Assembly (NCBI GenBank): GCA_009869945.1
Contig: WIXG01000273.1
Coordinates: forward strand, 45,763 to 109,762
Length of the DNA stretch: 64,000 bases
From: Mesaphorura yosii
Taxonomy: Eukaryota; Arthropoda; Collembola; Poduromorpha; Tullbergiidae
Reading direction: 5' to 3'
The notes under the pieces: generated by a model
The model's database searches: none
Told to the model about the DNA's origin: nothing
What the model saw: the letters and a program-made list of their open reading frames with translations, nothing else
Position numbers and translations under genes: made by a program
In this document: positions 25,401-46,189 of the stretch, piece after piece
Layout: each line of letters starts with the position of its first letter
Position numbering within the stretch: position 1 is the stretch's first letter

Positions 25401-28177
25401 GGAGCTTCTGGAGAGCATTCCGCATCCGTCTGGCTTTTCAGACTCCTGGGCTACCCGGCATTCTTTCATCGACGACACCGAGCCCTGCCTCTTATTTTTA
25501 ATTAATAATACTACCAAATAGGCCCTGGCTCTCAAAGTCTGCGAGGCAGAAGAGCAATCAATAACTTAAATCCTCTTTCAGCCTGTGCGCACATTGCGTA
25601 ATAAAATAATGGAAGCGGGCCCTGAAACTCGCGAATAATAATAATTCCTCGAAGGGAATTATTTAAAAATCGAGCCTAGGCCGCAATCAAAAGTGGTTTC
25701 ATGGAAAATTTTAAGCCAGCCTCACAGCGCCAAGCCTGGTTGCTGTTCGCGGTGGAATCAATAAATGTTTGCTAAATCTCTTCTGTTTTCATCTCATTTC
25801 TCCTCTAAACTTTCTCTGCTGTCTTCGACTTTCGCTGCTGTGCGAATATTCAATCTCTCCTCGTCAGTCTGTCAAATTGTACCAACTTTGTAGCTTTCGC
25901 GTAAGCCTAATTCCCCGAGAGCATATCACGGCATGTCTAAACTTCAGTAGGGCAGAGATAAAAGCAGCAGCAACAGCGAGGGCAGGAGAAGGAGCTGTCG
26001 AGTCGGGAGTCTTGCCTTATAATAATATCGCTCCTGAACAATATAATTGGTTGACTTTGACGGGTCGGATGCTTCGTCGCTTGCAAGTTGCAGCGCACGA
26101 CAAGCAGCTGCCGAGAAAAAAGCGGTAAAGGCAGAACAAGGTGCAGTTTCACATTGCGTGAGTGAAGTAAAAAATAGAGTGAAAATTTAATGAATACGTT
26201 CGCGAATTACGATAAATAGGAAATGAAACCTAATTTGATTCGACGGCGCTGTGCGCTAGATTCGCAATTTTTGTAAAATGAGGCTGCCAATTTCGGATGC
26301 GAGCGTTTCGGCTGATAAACCAGCAACAGGCCGAAGCAAAATATGAGGTGCTGCGCTGCTCTGCGTTAATAATAATGCGCTTGAGTTTTCAGTTGGCAGT
26401 GTTCAAAGCCGAAGCCAAAGCATTGACTAAGAACGAGCTCTGAAAAATCAATAGCACGACTCTAAATAACATTTTCTGGTATGTCAGTCAGTTCAAAGAT
26501 TTCTGCCGTAAAAGTATTAAATTAGCAACTGAGATTGGTGATGAAAGTCAGTTTTTGATGGTGTCAGACGTTTCTCCCGGAAATTTCTTATTTTCCCAAA
26601 CAGGAATGCTTTCACAGAACCTTCGACTCTTTAATGCTCTTTTGCAAATGACGGTTTTATTTTATGCGTCGCATTTTATGCTCGCAACTTCAGATTTTCC
26701 ATCACTCGTGTGCCAACTGCACAAATATTTTGTAGGTAATCGAACACACGTTCAGTTAATCAGAGGGTGATATCGGAATTAAATTTTGAAAGGTTAAAGC
26801 GCGAACGGTTGACAGGTTTGGACGAACGAGCGTCGAAGAATGAAGCAAGAACAAGAGGACTACACAAGAAAAATGTTTATTAGTTTTCGTTTTCGTGCTG
26901 CATTTGGAATACCGAATGTAAGCCATTACGACAAAAGTAAACTCGGGCTAAGGAAATGAAATGGAAAGGAAAGGAATGAGGCATTGTTTGGATAGTTTTC
27001 TTCTCGTCCAACAAAGAAACGGAGACGCAAACAAACAACATTTTCTGTTGCGTCCGGACTTTGAGCCTGAGCTGGATTATTTTGTGTACCTGAGCACAAC
27101 CTCGGCAGAATGCAGTTGATACAGATTTCATACCAAAGCAAACAAGGGCAAATATGTGTACAATTTTATCAACGATCGTTTTGTTCCATTTATAATGGAT
27201 CTGTCTTCTATGGGCATTCTGCATTTTACGAAGATGTGACGAAGATGCGAGAGATTACTCGGAATTTTGCTACAAGAGGGCAAGAATTTCTTTGCCGTGA
27301 CTTTCTATGATGTACAAACAGATTGGAAATGCACAAAGGGGAAAGGAAGGATTCTGAGCTCTAAATTTACACCAAAGTTGAAGCGAGCATTTCTGTATTT
27401 CAGCATAAATGTACGGCACTCTCTTTCTCCTACCTCGGGACAGCATTCACGACAGGCTGGATCGGAGATGAGAGATAAGATAGCTGCTGGTGCTGTCTGA
27501 GAGAAACCAGAATCGGTTGCTGCAAGAGTCTCTGTTGCATTGCGCACATTATTGGTTTGTGATTTGATCTTATTGCTTTCACTCTTCACGTGCGGGAGGA
27601 AGACGAAAGTATGCTGAATGAATCCGTGATGAGATTTTCTTCTTATGGGCCGCATTTTATTCCCTCTGATGAGGGACTTGAAGAAATTTGATTTTGAATC
27701 CGGAGAACAAAAAGAAGGCAAGAGCCAATTGTTCGTGCTGCCGCGTGCCGCCGCCCGCCACCATAGCGGCGGCAGTGGTATGATTGATGATGCTAGCTTA
27801 TTACATGCCATGGGCTTTGATGCATGCGGCATGCGCCGGGGCCGGAGGCCAGCCGCGTTTGATAGATTGCACTGGGAATAAACATGTACATACATCAATC
27901 TGGCGTCCGCTCGCTCGGCCCGGCACACGTCGGCTCTGCTGCTGTCTTCAGTCAATTCAATCAGGCTCAGAGATGCTCAAAGATGCTCAAGTACAAAACT
28001 TTCCGCAAACAAGAAATGAAGAGTAATTACAAGAATCTCAGACTTCGACCGACTGAAACTCAAACTCACCGCATGTCTCAAAATTTAATACGCCGCTGCC
28101 GTCCAGCGTTTCAAGTCTGCCTGCTGCCTTTGATGCCATGACTTAAATTAATTAACTTTGCTTTGTTGTTTCCGCAG

Positions 28178-38468
<10,291 letters not shown>

Positions 38469-38579
38469 AAGGGTCCAGGAGGCGAGTAGAGGATAGGAGG
38501 GATCGCCGTCCGAAAGGGGAAGAAAGAAGACCTAAGCAACTGAGTAACTGTACCATTTACCATACCATAGCTGTTAAGT

Positions 38580-38585
38580 AATAAA
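38580..38585 (+). promoter_or_regulatory. Proximal polyadenylation signal of PDE3
   Basis: Canonical AATAAA 111 nt after the stop at 38468. It would give a short 3' UTR. Confidence 0.5.
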
Positions 38586-39882
38586 GCCCTGGAAATTTAC
38601 TTGGAGTGCCAAAGACCTGCAGCCATCTGCAGTAAAGGCTAACCATTGTCGTTAATCGTTAATTACGTTAAGCAGTATCATGTGTACGTGTGTATGCATG
38701 AGTCGTCGTAGTCATAGCGTAGACTTAAGTGTCTGTGACTGCGTCGATGGAAAGAATCGATCAAAAGGAAGTCTCACACCTTTGTCTCTCTTTGTACCAT
38801 AGTATCGTAATTGTTTGGGTGCGCTGCTACTAGATTAGGCAAATTAGGCTCAGGCTAGCGTAGCGTAGTGTAGGTTAATGTTAATGTAGGCTAAACAAGT
38901 TAAGTGTTAGGTAATTGAGTAATTGTCGTACCAGTAGTACAGTAAATGAAAACTAAGACGCTAACATGCTGTGTGCCGCCGTGCGTAGTTTAGGCGCGCG
39001 CCGCTCGGCGAGCGGATGAGACCTGCATAGTTTGGTGTGGAGTGGGCGTAGATTTTAGATTAGCCGCCATTTGTAAACCTGTAGCGAAATTTGTACTGTC
39101 AGGTTTATACTGTCCGACTCGATCAAGTCCAATAATTCGCACTACTTTACACTAATCCAAATGGAACCAAACTGAAATTACTGAAGCTACCACTCACGAC
39201 GCAGCAGACGCAGACTCCTTTGAAGACGCAGACTTTGAAACGTCTCGACATCTTATCGGATTTTTAAATTTTAAACTTTAACGGTCGCAGGGTTAAACTC
39301 TAATCTTCTACGCAAATTCGGTGATCTGGTCTAAATACGTTTATGCGCATGCTATTTTTAAAACTGCTTAACTAACAAATTCGTTCCTAAGCGATCCCAC
39401 TTGATCATCGTCAAACCTGCTGTGATTTCTTGGATTGTATGCCGCCGCAGCGAATGTGTAACAGTCTCTTGAGATTTCGTCCGTCAGTCGTCACGTTGGT
39501 GCAAAGTAACCAAACAAGAACACAGCCACACAGAACTGTAAGAATTCTGGTCTAAGCTAATTTGGTGTTAAATCTACTCTTGTGTGCTTAAATGTCAAAG
39601 GTTACGTGCAGAGGGCCCAGCCAGTCAGCCAGAGTGCGTGGCCGGGAGAGGCAAAGCTATAAGATTAAAGTCTGTCTAATATTTTATGATCTAGAGCTAA
39701 GAAACACAAATATTAATTGTAATATTCTATATTGTACTCTGTGGAAATATTCTCGGCGTGCGCAGAAGCATAAAAGCAATTGTGCAAGGACAATGAAAGT
39801 GAAAATATCGTAAGAATAGGAAGTTGCGTATGTCACCGGGCAGATTCTTCATCCTTTTAGCCTCTAGCTTTAGCTTCTAGTT

Positions 39883-40113
39883 TTATTTACCGAGTTTGTT
39901 TTTTAAAACTGTAGTCGAGTTTTCTTTTATTTTGGCATCTACCGCTGTCCGATTATTGTTGCTGGTCGACGATAAGGCGCTGCGCTTCGTTTTAGATAAC
40001 CTGGACTTCCTGACCCCTGACCTCTTCCCTTCAGCCTGTGCAAAGGATTCTGATGACAATATGCGAAACCCATTTCCTATAGCGTCTATTCTTTTCAACT
40101 TCCTCTTAGACAT
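39883..40113 (-). CDS. Candidate 76-residue basic protein, antisense to PDE3 3' UTR
   Basis: An ATG-initiated frame begins MSKRKLKRIDAIGNGFRIL and is rich in Lys, Arg and Ser throughout, including KRSGVRKSRLSKTKRS. It ends at TAA, with an AATAAA (reverse strand of 39882-39887) overlapping the stop. The composition looks like a small nuclear or nucleolar protein, but I recognise no family. It lies downstream of transaldolase on the same strand and could be a separate small gene, a 3' exon or chance. The + strand frame over the same bases is hydrophobic and less protein-like. Confidence 0.3.
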   Translation of the reverse strand: MSKRKLKRIDAIGNGFRILSSESFAQAEGKRSGVRKSRLSKTKRSALSSTSNNNRTAVDAKIKENSTTVLKNKLGK

Positions 40114-40345
40114 ACTGACACTCTAGCACTGAAACCTTATACCTGTCATAGTACGATAGAGCAAGCATATTATCCACTTCCGTAATTTACATGCCCGAAA
40201 ATTGCATCCAAAATATTTAGTTCGGGTTGTTGTTTGGTCAAGATTCAAGAGTAAAAGTGCGGCATGTATTTTGAAAGAGGATTGTTATGTACAATATTTA
40301 AGAACCTAAGACCATATAAAGCTGGAACTTGTGTGTGGCAACGTG

Positions 40346-40351
40346 AATAAA
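40346..40351 (+). promoter_or_regulatory. Distal polyadenylation signal of PDE3
   Basis: Canonical AATAAA about 100 nt before the opposite-strand signal of the transaldolase gene, consistent with a tail-to-tail boundary here. Confidence 0.55.
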
Positions 40352-40446
40352 GAAAGAACTTAAATCCCATCGACGGTTATTTCGGCCATTGCATTTACGA
40401 AAAAAGCCAAGAAAGACTGCGATAGCATTTGTAAGCTGATCTCTGC

Positions 40447-40452
40447 TTTATT
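40447..40452 (-). promoter_or_regulatory. Polyadenylation signal of transaldolase
   Basis: AATAAA on the reverse strand, about 130 nt past the stop codon. A second copy at 40558-40563 lies only 18 nt past the stop and is probably too close. Confidence 0.5.
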
Positions 40453-40580
40453 TAATTTCTTAAAGCTAACGCAAAAATTAAACGAAGAGACGATTGAAAT
40501 GCTTCAAACAATTTTAGGAATGGTATTTAAGTACTACAGATTAATCTTTTCAAAACGTTTATTGGAATCGTTCGATTGAC

Positions 40581-40744
40581 TTATTCTTGGAGCTTTTGCT
40601 TTAGCATTTCTTCGAGCTTCAGGGAGTCAGCAGCGAATTTACGAATTCCATCAGAGAGCTTATCGGTAGCCATTTGATCTTCGTTCATCAACCAACGGAA
40701 TGTTGCTTCATCCATGTCGATCTTCTTGATCTCCTGTTTCTTAG
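40581..40744 (-). CDS. Taldo: Transaldolase exon 5 and stop
   Basis: Encodes the C-terminal helices ([20 protein letters not shown], then [13 protein letters not shown]) and ends KLQE-TAA. Acceptor follows a T-rich tract ending TTTCAG. Confidence 0.96.
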
Positions 40745-41883
40745 CTGAAAAAGTTTAGGAAAAGGGCTGTTGTTGTAAACCGAAGTACAGCTTGAAATCC
40801 TGGATAAAAACGAGAAATGAAGGCCTACCCAAATTTTCGTCCAGTTTCTTGGGCACCGGGTCTTGGTTGGTGCTCAATTCTTCCAACAGACTCGGAGATA
40901 TCGTCAGCAAATCACAACCTGCGAGCTCCTTGATTTCTCCTACAACAAACATCCAGTATCGAGACACCAGCGTTGAGGAAGTAAACCTGCATTTCAAGAA
41001 GGATCAGCTCACCAATATTTCGGAAGGAAGCACCCATCACGACGGTTTTGTAGCCAAACTTCTTGTAGTAGTTGTAAATCTGAGTGACGCTCTTCACGCC
41101 GGGATCCTCCTCCGGCTTGAATGCTTTGATTCCACTGTTTGCGACGTACCAATCCAAAATACGACCCACGAATGGAGAAATCAGCGTGACTCCAGCTTCC
41201 GCACAGGCGATAGCTTGCGCAAATGAGAACAGCAGAGTCAAGTTGCAATGAATGCCGTACTGCTCCTCCAATACTCTGCAACACAGATTCCGCATTTGAG
41301 AATATTCTACTGATCCCAATTAATTGTCTCCGAGTGACTTACTTAGCAGCTTGAATTCCCTCCCAAGTCGAACCGAGCTTGATCAGAATGCGTTCCTTTG
41401 GAATGCCCATTTCTTCGTAGAGACTGATGAATTTCCGAGCCTTGGCGATGCTTGCTTCTTTGTTGAACGAAAGACGGGCGTCAACTTCGGTTGAGACGCG
41501 ACCAGGCACGATTTCCAGAATCTCACAGCCAAAGAGGACGAAGAGTTTGTCGATTGCGGCTTCGACTTGCTCATTCAGATTGGTCCCGACCTTCTTCCCG
41601 AACTGAACGGCTTCCTTTATCAGGTGTTGATACTGCGGCATTTTGGACGCAGCCAAAATGAGCGATGGGTTGGTCGTTGCATCGGTCGGCTTGTATTTCT
41701 TGATAGCTGTTGAAAGTAATAACGCCAATTATAGACTTCAATTATAGACTTAAGCAGGTTAGGTTTGTTACCTTCGAAGTCTCCAGTGTCGGCGACGACC
41801 GTCGTGAAGGATTTCAGTTGATCGAGTGATGAAGCCATTCTGCTGCGTTTCTTGTGTGGTTCTTGGACCTCGGACGCTGACAT
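40581..41883 (-). CDS. Taldo: Transaldolase (5 exons, complete)
   Basis: A cytosolic enzyme of the non-oxidative pentose phosphate pathway. It moves a dihydroxyacetone unit from sedoheptulose-7-phosphate to glyceraldehyde-3-phosphate through a lysine Schiff base. Exons in transcript order: 41883-41772, 41706-41343, 41275-41013, 40939-40829, 40744-40581, all GT-AG with matching phases. Together they give 337 residues, the length of the human enzyme. Visible motifs are VVADTGDF (catalytic D32), the signature [10 protein letters not shown] (46-55), [14 protein letters not shown] with E111, the Schiff-base lysine K147 in [14 protein letters not shown], and the C-terminal [16 protein letters not shown] chose the first ATG at 41883; M16 starts a second core-like MASSLDQLK but the longer form matches the animal N-terminus. 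The family and fold are secure. Confidence 0.97.
40829..40939 (-). CDS. Taldo: Transaldolase exon 4
   Basis: Encodes [21 protein letters not shown], the last barrel strand. Acceptor TTGTAG, donor GTAGGC. Confidence 0.95.
41013..41275 (-). CDS. Taldo: Transaldolase exon 3
   Basis: Encodes [35 protein letters not shown] and [11 protein letters not shown], the beta-barrel strands and phosphate-binding region. Acceptor TTGCAG, donor GTGAGC. Confidence 0.97.
41343..41706 (-). CDS. Taldo: Transaldolase exon 2
   Basis: Carries the [10 protein letters not shown] signature and the Schiff-base lysine in [12 protein letters not shown]. Acceptor CAACAG, donor GTAAGT. Confidence 0.97.
41772..41883 (-). 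CDS. Taldo: Transaldolase exon 1
   Basis: 37 codons plus one base. It has a basic N-terminus (HKKRSR) and then [19 protein letters not shown] with the catalytic aspartate. Donor GTAACA. Confidence 0.95.
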
Positions 41884-43867
41884 ACTGAAATCAAAATGAG
41901 AAAGACAGACGTCCTGAGCTGTACTTAGTCATTCTTGCATGACAAGACAACTTGTCGCATGCATGGTAATAAAGTAATAAGTAATAAATGGACCCAATGT
42001 TCATTGCTCATGGATTTGGTTTACTATAACGTAGCATACCGGTAGCATTGAAGCAAGATGGAATATGGAATAACCCAATGGGGTTGAAGGTTAAGAAATC
42101 TGGATGTGGTTAATGTACTGGTTCGTTTCCTCTTCATATAACATTCAAATTCAAATGCAAGGACGGTCGTACGATTGTCCTAATCGTAATCACCTCGTTG
42201 ACTTGTCGGATGCATCACGAAGCATTCATGCGGTCTGAGTCAAGTACGTGAAGACTGAATTAATTACGATCATGCCAGTGGCAGATTTATGTCACGTTGC
42301 GTTGCACAATGGTGCCTTGCAAGCTACCTGGCGCCTCATTCACACGAGATCGAGGTCACGTATCACGTCACGTGTTCGACGAGTTGGTTCTTTTACCTTT
42401 CATGTCCATTGCTCCAGACTCCAGAATGTCAGAACCCATTGCCCTGCCTGCCCTAATTTGCAACCTAAGCTCGATCTCTTAGACCTTACTTAGATCACCG
42501 CGTCGCGCCCTGGTTTACATTATTTTTTTTTATTTCTTAGCACCTGATCTGGTCAAAGTTCGAAAGAATGAATTAATGACCCACTGCTGACGTAAATCAT
42601 GCTCAGACTAGGAATAATTGTTCCAGTTATTCCAATCGGATGAGATTATAAATTAGGCTTGTTCAAATTGCAATTGAGCAGAAATGCAGGAGCGAGCTAC
42701 CATATGAGTTAACGCGCAGTCGAGCCGAGTCGAAAAGCAGATGCGATTCACCTCAATCAGAATCAGATTGGGTCATCCTATGATCCTATCCCAGTCACAG
42801 TATTACATAATCGAATTTTCCTTTACACGGACGCACCGGCCTCATTCGTTAATTGCATGTTCCACTGTGAGAACACGTAAAGTGCTATTACTATTACTAC
42901 TGCCATTTACTACTACCTGCACAGACAGAATAGAAGTTGACCTTGGAATCACCTTGACCGACCGAGTGCACGACTGTCGGCAGTCGACGCTTTACAATGG
43001 TAATTGCAATGAGGAAAAGCAAAACTGAAATGGTATCGGATCACTCAGGAAAGAATTAGAGTATCAATCCTTAGGAAGTGCGATTTAACACCAATGAACT
43101 TAAGAATTATGTAAATGATGTCCATTTAGCATTTAGAACAGAACAAACAAACAAACCAAAACAAATGCCAAACAATGCAAAAAGCCGGGAAGATAATGCT
43201 TGTCGATTTGCAGACGAATGCGTATTGCTTAGCGTACCAAAATTCTAAATTGCTGGTAAAAATTGCAATAATTTGAAGGGACTTACGTTCAGGATTACCA
43301 ACTTCAATCGATAGGAGCACCACGGCAGGCAATGATTGCGAAAATATTCCCAAGTCGCGAAATGGAAGTGTTGAATTGGAAACCTCTCGAAGAGCACTGA
43401 CGTGCTTCGCTACGCCGTTCAGGTATGCTTTATAGCAGCAAGTAAACAGCAGCAGCAGTGTGGTGGCAGTGCTGGACGGAGAATCCCGGTGAAGAATTCA
43501 ACCACACAGGAATCTTTTTTGCTATCGTTTCGGCAAACAAAAACCCATGCAAAGCCTTTGTGCATTGTATTTGTTGGTATGCGTCGTCCACGTGTGCGTT
43601 TGTTGATCGACGTGATGTCCAATCGGCATCGGCGTTCTGCTTACTGCTTTCATGCCAGGAAGTCAGCTTTAATGATTGTATTTGTAACAAATAATTGTGT
43701 CAACTGACTTAACCTAAGCTGAGAATTTCAGATTGATGATTGCTTTCCCAGGCCAATGTACTAAATGGGAAATTATTTCTCGGAAGCCGGATTGGCTAAC
43801 GCCAACGCCTATGGCGTTGCCAGTGGTTGCCAGTGGTTGCCATATTTAAGGGAGTATATGCGTACCT
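41884..43867. other. Intergenic, transaldolase 5' side
   Basis: Holds the promoter and 5' UTR of transaldolase near 41890-42100, which I cannot delimit. The rest has no supported exon. Confidence 0.5.
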
Positions 43868-44306
43868 TTATCCCGGTTCTTGTTTCGGGAGGGAAACGTC
43901 CACTTCTGTGATGACCGCGGTCACAAACTTGGTGGGTGTGATGTACTTTAGTGCAGGCGCCTTTAGATTCTCGGTTTCTTCAGCGATGGTTTTCGACGAA
44001 TTGATGACTTTGAAAAGGGCATTTTGGCATTGCTGTAGACGTGGACAACGACGAGCTGTGTATTTGGATCTCAGGAGCAGCGGCTTGGCGTGAATTCCTA
44101 TTTCACTCAATGTTTACCTGGCCACTTTGATTTTGAAAGAAAGAGTCGACCGGCGACGTGTCATAAAATTTGAAGGTTTCACAATAAACTACGACGGGTA
44201 TGCTTTTCTTGTGAGCCATGAGTGCGATTTGTAGGGTGCTGATTTGGCCAAGAACATCTCCGTTGGTCAGTAAGGCATACGCATAAGGCATATGGTCAGT
44301 CATCAA
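43868..44306 (-). CDS. eIF2B-delta-like C-terminal fragment (2 exons, 5'-truncated)
   Basis: Exon a runs from the ATG at 44306 to 44118; its frame is open back to about 44330. An 85-nt GT-AG intron follows, then exon b from 44032 to the stop at 43868, in phase. The product resembles the C-terminal half of the Rossmann-like domain of eIF2B delta, a subunit of the guanine-nucleotide exchange factor of eIF2. Matching pieces are ALLTNGDVLGQISTLQIALMA, IPVVVYCETFKF, a following VDSFFQN like the vertebrate DAFVSNE, and ALKYITPTKFVTAVITEV like the conserved YDVTPPxLVxxVITEL. The usual GAH-ALLANG block is altered, the DDL...W loop is absent, and the end is short. No upstream exons were found before the synaptotagmin 3' end. 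It may be a truncated duplicate, a decaying gene or a divergent short paralogue. Confidence 0.55.
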
Positions 44307-44330
44307 AAAGGTTACGTTTTCTTCATTCTT

Positions 44331-46030
44331 AATTGATTAACTTTCTGTTATTCTCAGTGATCTCAGGCATTCCATTTAATTCTAGATATTCTACCGACAA
44401 AAAAAATTTTATTCGTAGTAAACACAGGTGCTAACGTATTGTTTATTCACACGCAAATACATGCCAATTGTATCATATTTTAAGAGAATATTAGTTTAAA
44501 ATTGTTCAAATAGTAGTATGATAGACATCCAAAATTAAAAATTCATTAAAAGTAATGGAAAATGTATTTCTTGGATGGGAGATTGGCCAATGTATGTTAG
44601 GTACAGGTAATTTATAAGTTTGTTTGACACGGAATTTAATAAAATGGCATCTTAGTCGCAATCCGAACTAAATTACTTAATTATCACGCCAAGTAGGTGA
44701 ACGCTACAAGAGTAATCACCAAGAATTTGTCATTTCCGAAAACACAGAGAGATTACACAATGCCTTTAATACATTTAACATTTTAGTGCTCACTTAGACT
44801 TGCCAAATATTTCACATTTAGATTGTCTTATGTCACTGTTGGAAGTTAAAAGCAATGTTGTATCTTAATCACAATCATAAGAAGCCTTCATAATAGCACC
44901 TCCATCCTCACGTCACGAGAACAGCCATTCGCCATTCCACTTCCGCCATTGTCTTTATCTCATCACTCGCTATTCATTACATTACGAGACATCAAATCCA
45001 CGTACATCAAAGTGGGTCGGTCGATCTTAAAAACTAACACCAAAAAGACTAAAACTATGTCAAATGCCATGGAAAAATATCCTGACTAATCACCATACCA
45101 GCACAATTTGTGTCATTCGGAGTCTTGCGCCGCAGTGGGCGGCGTGCCTCCCTGCACCGTTCAATCACAGATGTTTACCGTATAAACCCTCTTCCAATGT
45201 AAATCTAACGTCTAACGTTCAGGGTATTTCGAAATACCTTTGTAGAATCCAAAATTACAAAGTTACCAATGACATACAATTACAATTACTCGCACTTGCA
45301 TTAATCTTACTCATTAAGCTCAGACATTAGCAATCAGCATGCAGCAAGCAAGCACGAAATTTGATCCACAGCCGCACGACCACCGCCTTCATTCAAGTAG
45401 ATTTGAAACCTTTTCCATTTTACAAGTTACAAGTTTCGACAAATCACAAGCTAAAATAAACTACTACTTAAATCTAGGAACTGCCTAAAGTCGTGCTCTG
45501 GGAGGTGTTACGATAAGATCGCATGATTGGCTTGGCTTTAGCAGGTCGTGATTGCGAGCCATTTCATTCTTAATTCATAAATTGCAAAGTGTGTAATGCA
45601 GAAAAGCACGACAGACAAGGACAGACTCAAATTTCTAAACTACCAAATTGAGATGAATTAATTAAACGCTAACAAAGATTTGCTTACACTCTTATAAATC
45701 ATGCGTATCATACAGTTTTAAACTCTCCTTTCAAAGTGCCGAGTGCATGCCAAAATGCCTGTCAATTTAATTTGGGCGCCGCACCTCAACTCTCCAAGCG
45801 GTATCTGACAAATCTCCCAAATGCCCGACCGACTGGCAAAGACAATCCGTACACTAGATTAATTCGACACAAGACATAAATGTGACATTATTAGATTGAT
45901 GTGTACAATCTCGTACAACCACAAAATATTAAATACAACACACAATTCTTTAAGTGCTAAAATAAAATCAAGCCAATTTTGTTCGCCTCAGGTCCAAGAA
46001 TTTGAATTCACTCACTCGTGGTCACTTGTT
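44331..46030. other. AT-rich non-coding; probable synaptotagmin 3' UTR and intergenic
   Basis: No exon recognised on either strand. A reverse-strand AATAAA at 44410-44415 lies about 1.6 kb past the synaptotagmin stop and could end a long 3' UTR. That is an inference from position only. Confidence 0.45.
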
Positions 46031-46189
46031 TCAAGTGAGCACGTGCCACATGGCGATTGACTTGCGGAAATTTTGTGTCATGTCATTCCAGTGATTCAGC
46101 TCGGTCCCGGTTTCCTGTGGCCCAATCAGACACGAGCCGACCGATGCACTGCTCCCCATCAAGTCGTTCGACTGATCCAACACACAAAT
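46031..46189 (-). CDS. Syt: Synaptotagmin last exon: C2B end
   Basis: 52 codons and TGA, acceptor ATTCCAG, phase 0. It encodes [32 protein letters not shown] and [12 protein letters not shown], matching the C-terminal HW and MWHxL motifs of synaptotagmins. Confidence 0.95.
   Translation of the reverse strand: MCVLDQSNDLMGSSASVGSCLIGPQETGTELNHWNDMTQNFRKSIAMWHVLT

Larger units (their letters stand above)
20001..28177. other. Non-coding stretch upstream of the first visible PDE3 exon
   Basis: No supported exon. It holds a CCTGC minisatellite near 20362-20398, an ACG triplet run at 22442-22463 and a near-perfect inverted repeat at 22051-22076. The last bases, up to 28177, form the intron 3' end feeding the first visible PDE3 exon: a T-rich tract followed by CCGCAG. 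At least this end is therefore PDE3 intron, and the missing membrane-anchor exon lies either in this tract unrecognised or left of the window. Confidence 0.6.
38469..40375 (+). other. PDE3 3' UTR (probable)
   Basis: No PDE3 coding sequence follows the stop codons. The first AATAAA is at 38580-38585 and another at 40346-40351, so a short UTR of about 0.1 kb and a long one of about 1.9 kb are both possible. AT-rich with stop codons in all + frames, apart from a shadow of the antisense ORF at 40113-39883. Confidence 0.6.

Noticed and set aside
27305-27955. 216-codon minus-strand ORF
   Set aside because: No recognisable domain, Cys/Arg/Ser-heavy random-looking composition, no splice support.
43868-44110. 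Initial reading of the eIF2B-like locus as a frameshifted pseudogene
   Set aside because: The two frames are joined by a consensus, in-phase 85-nt intron (44033-44117), so no frameshift is needed.
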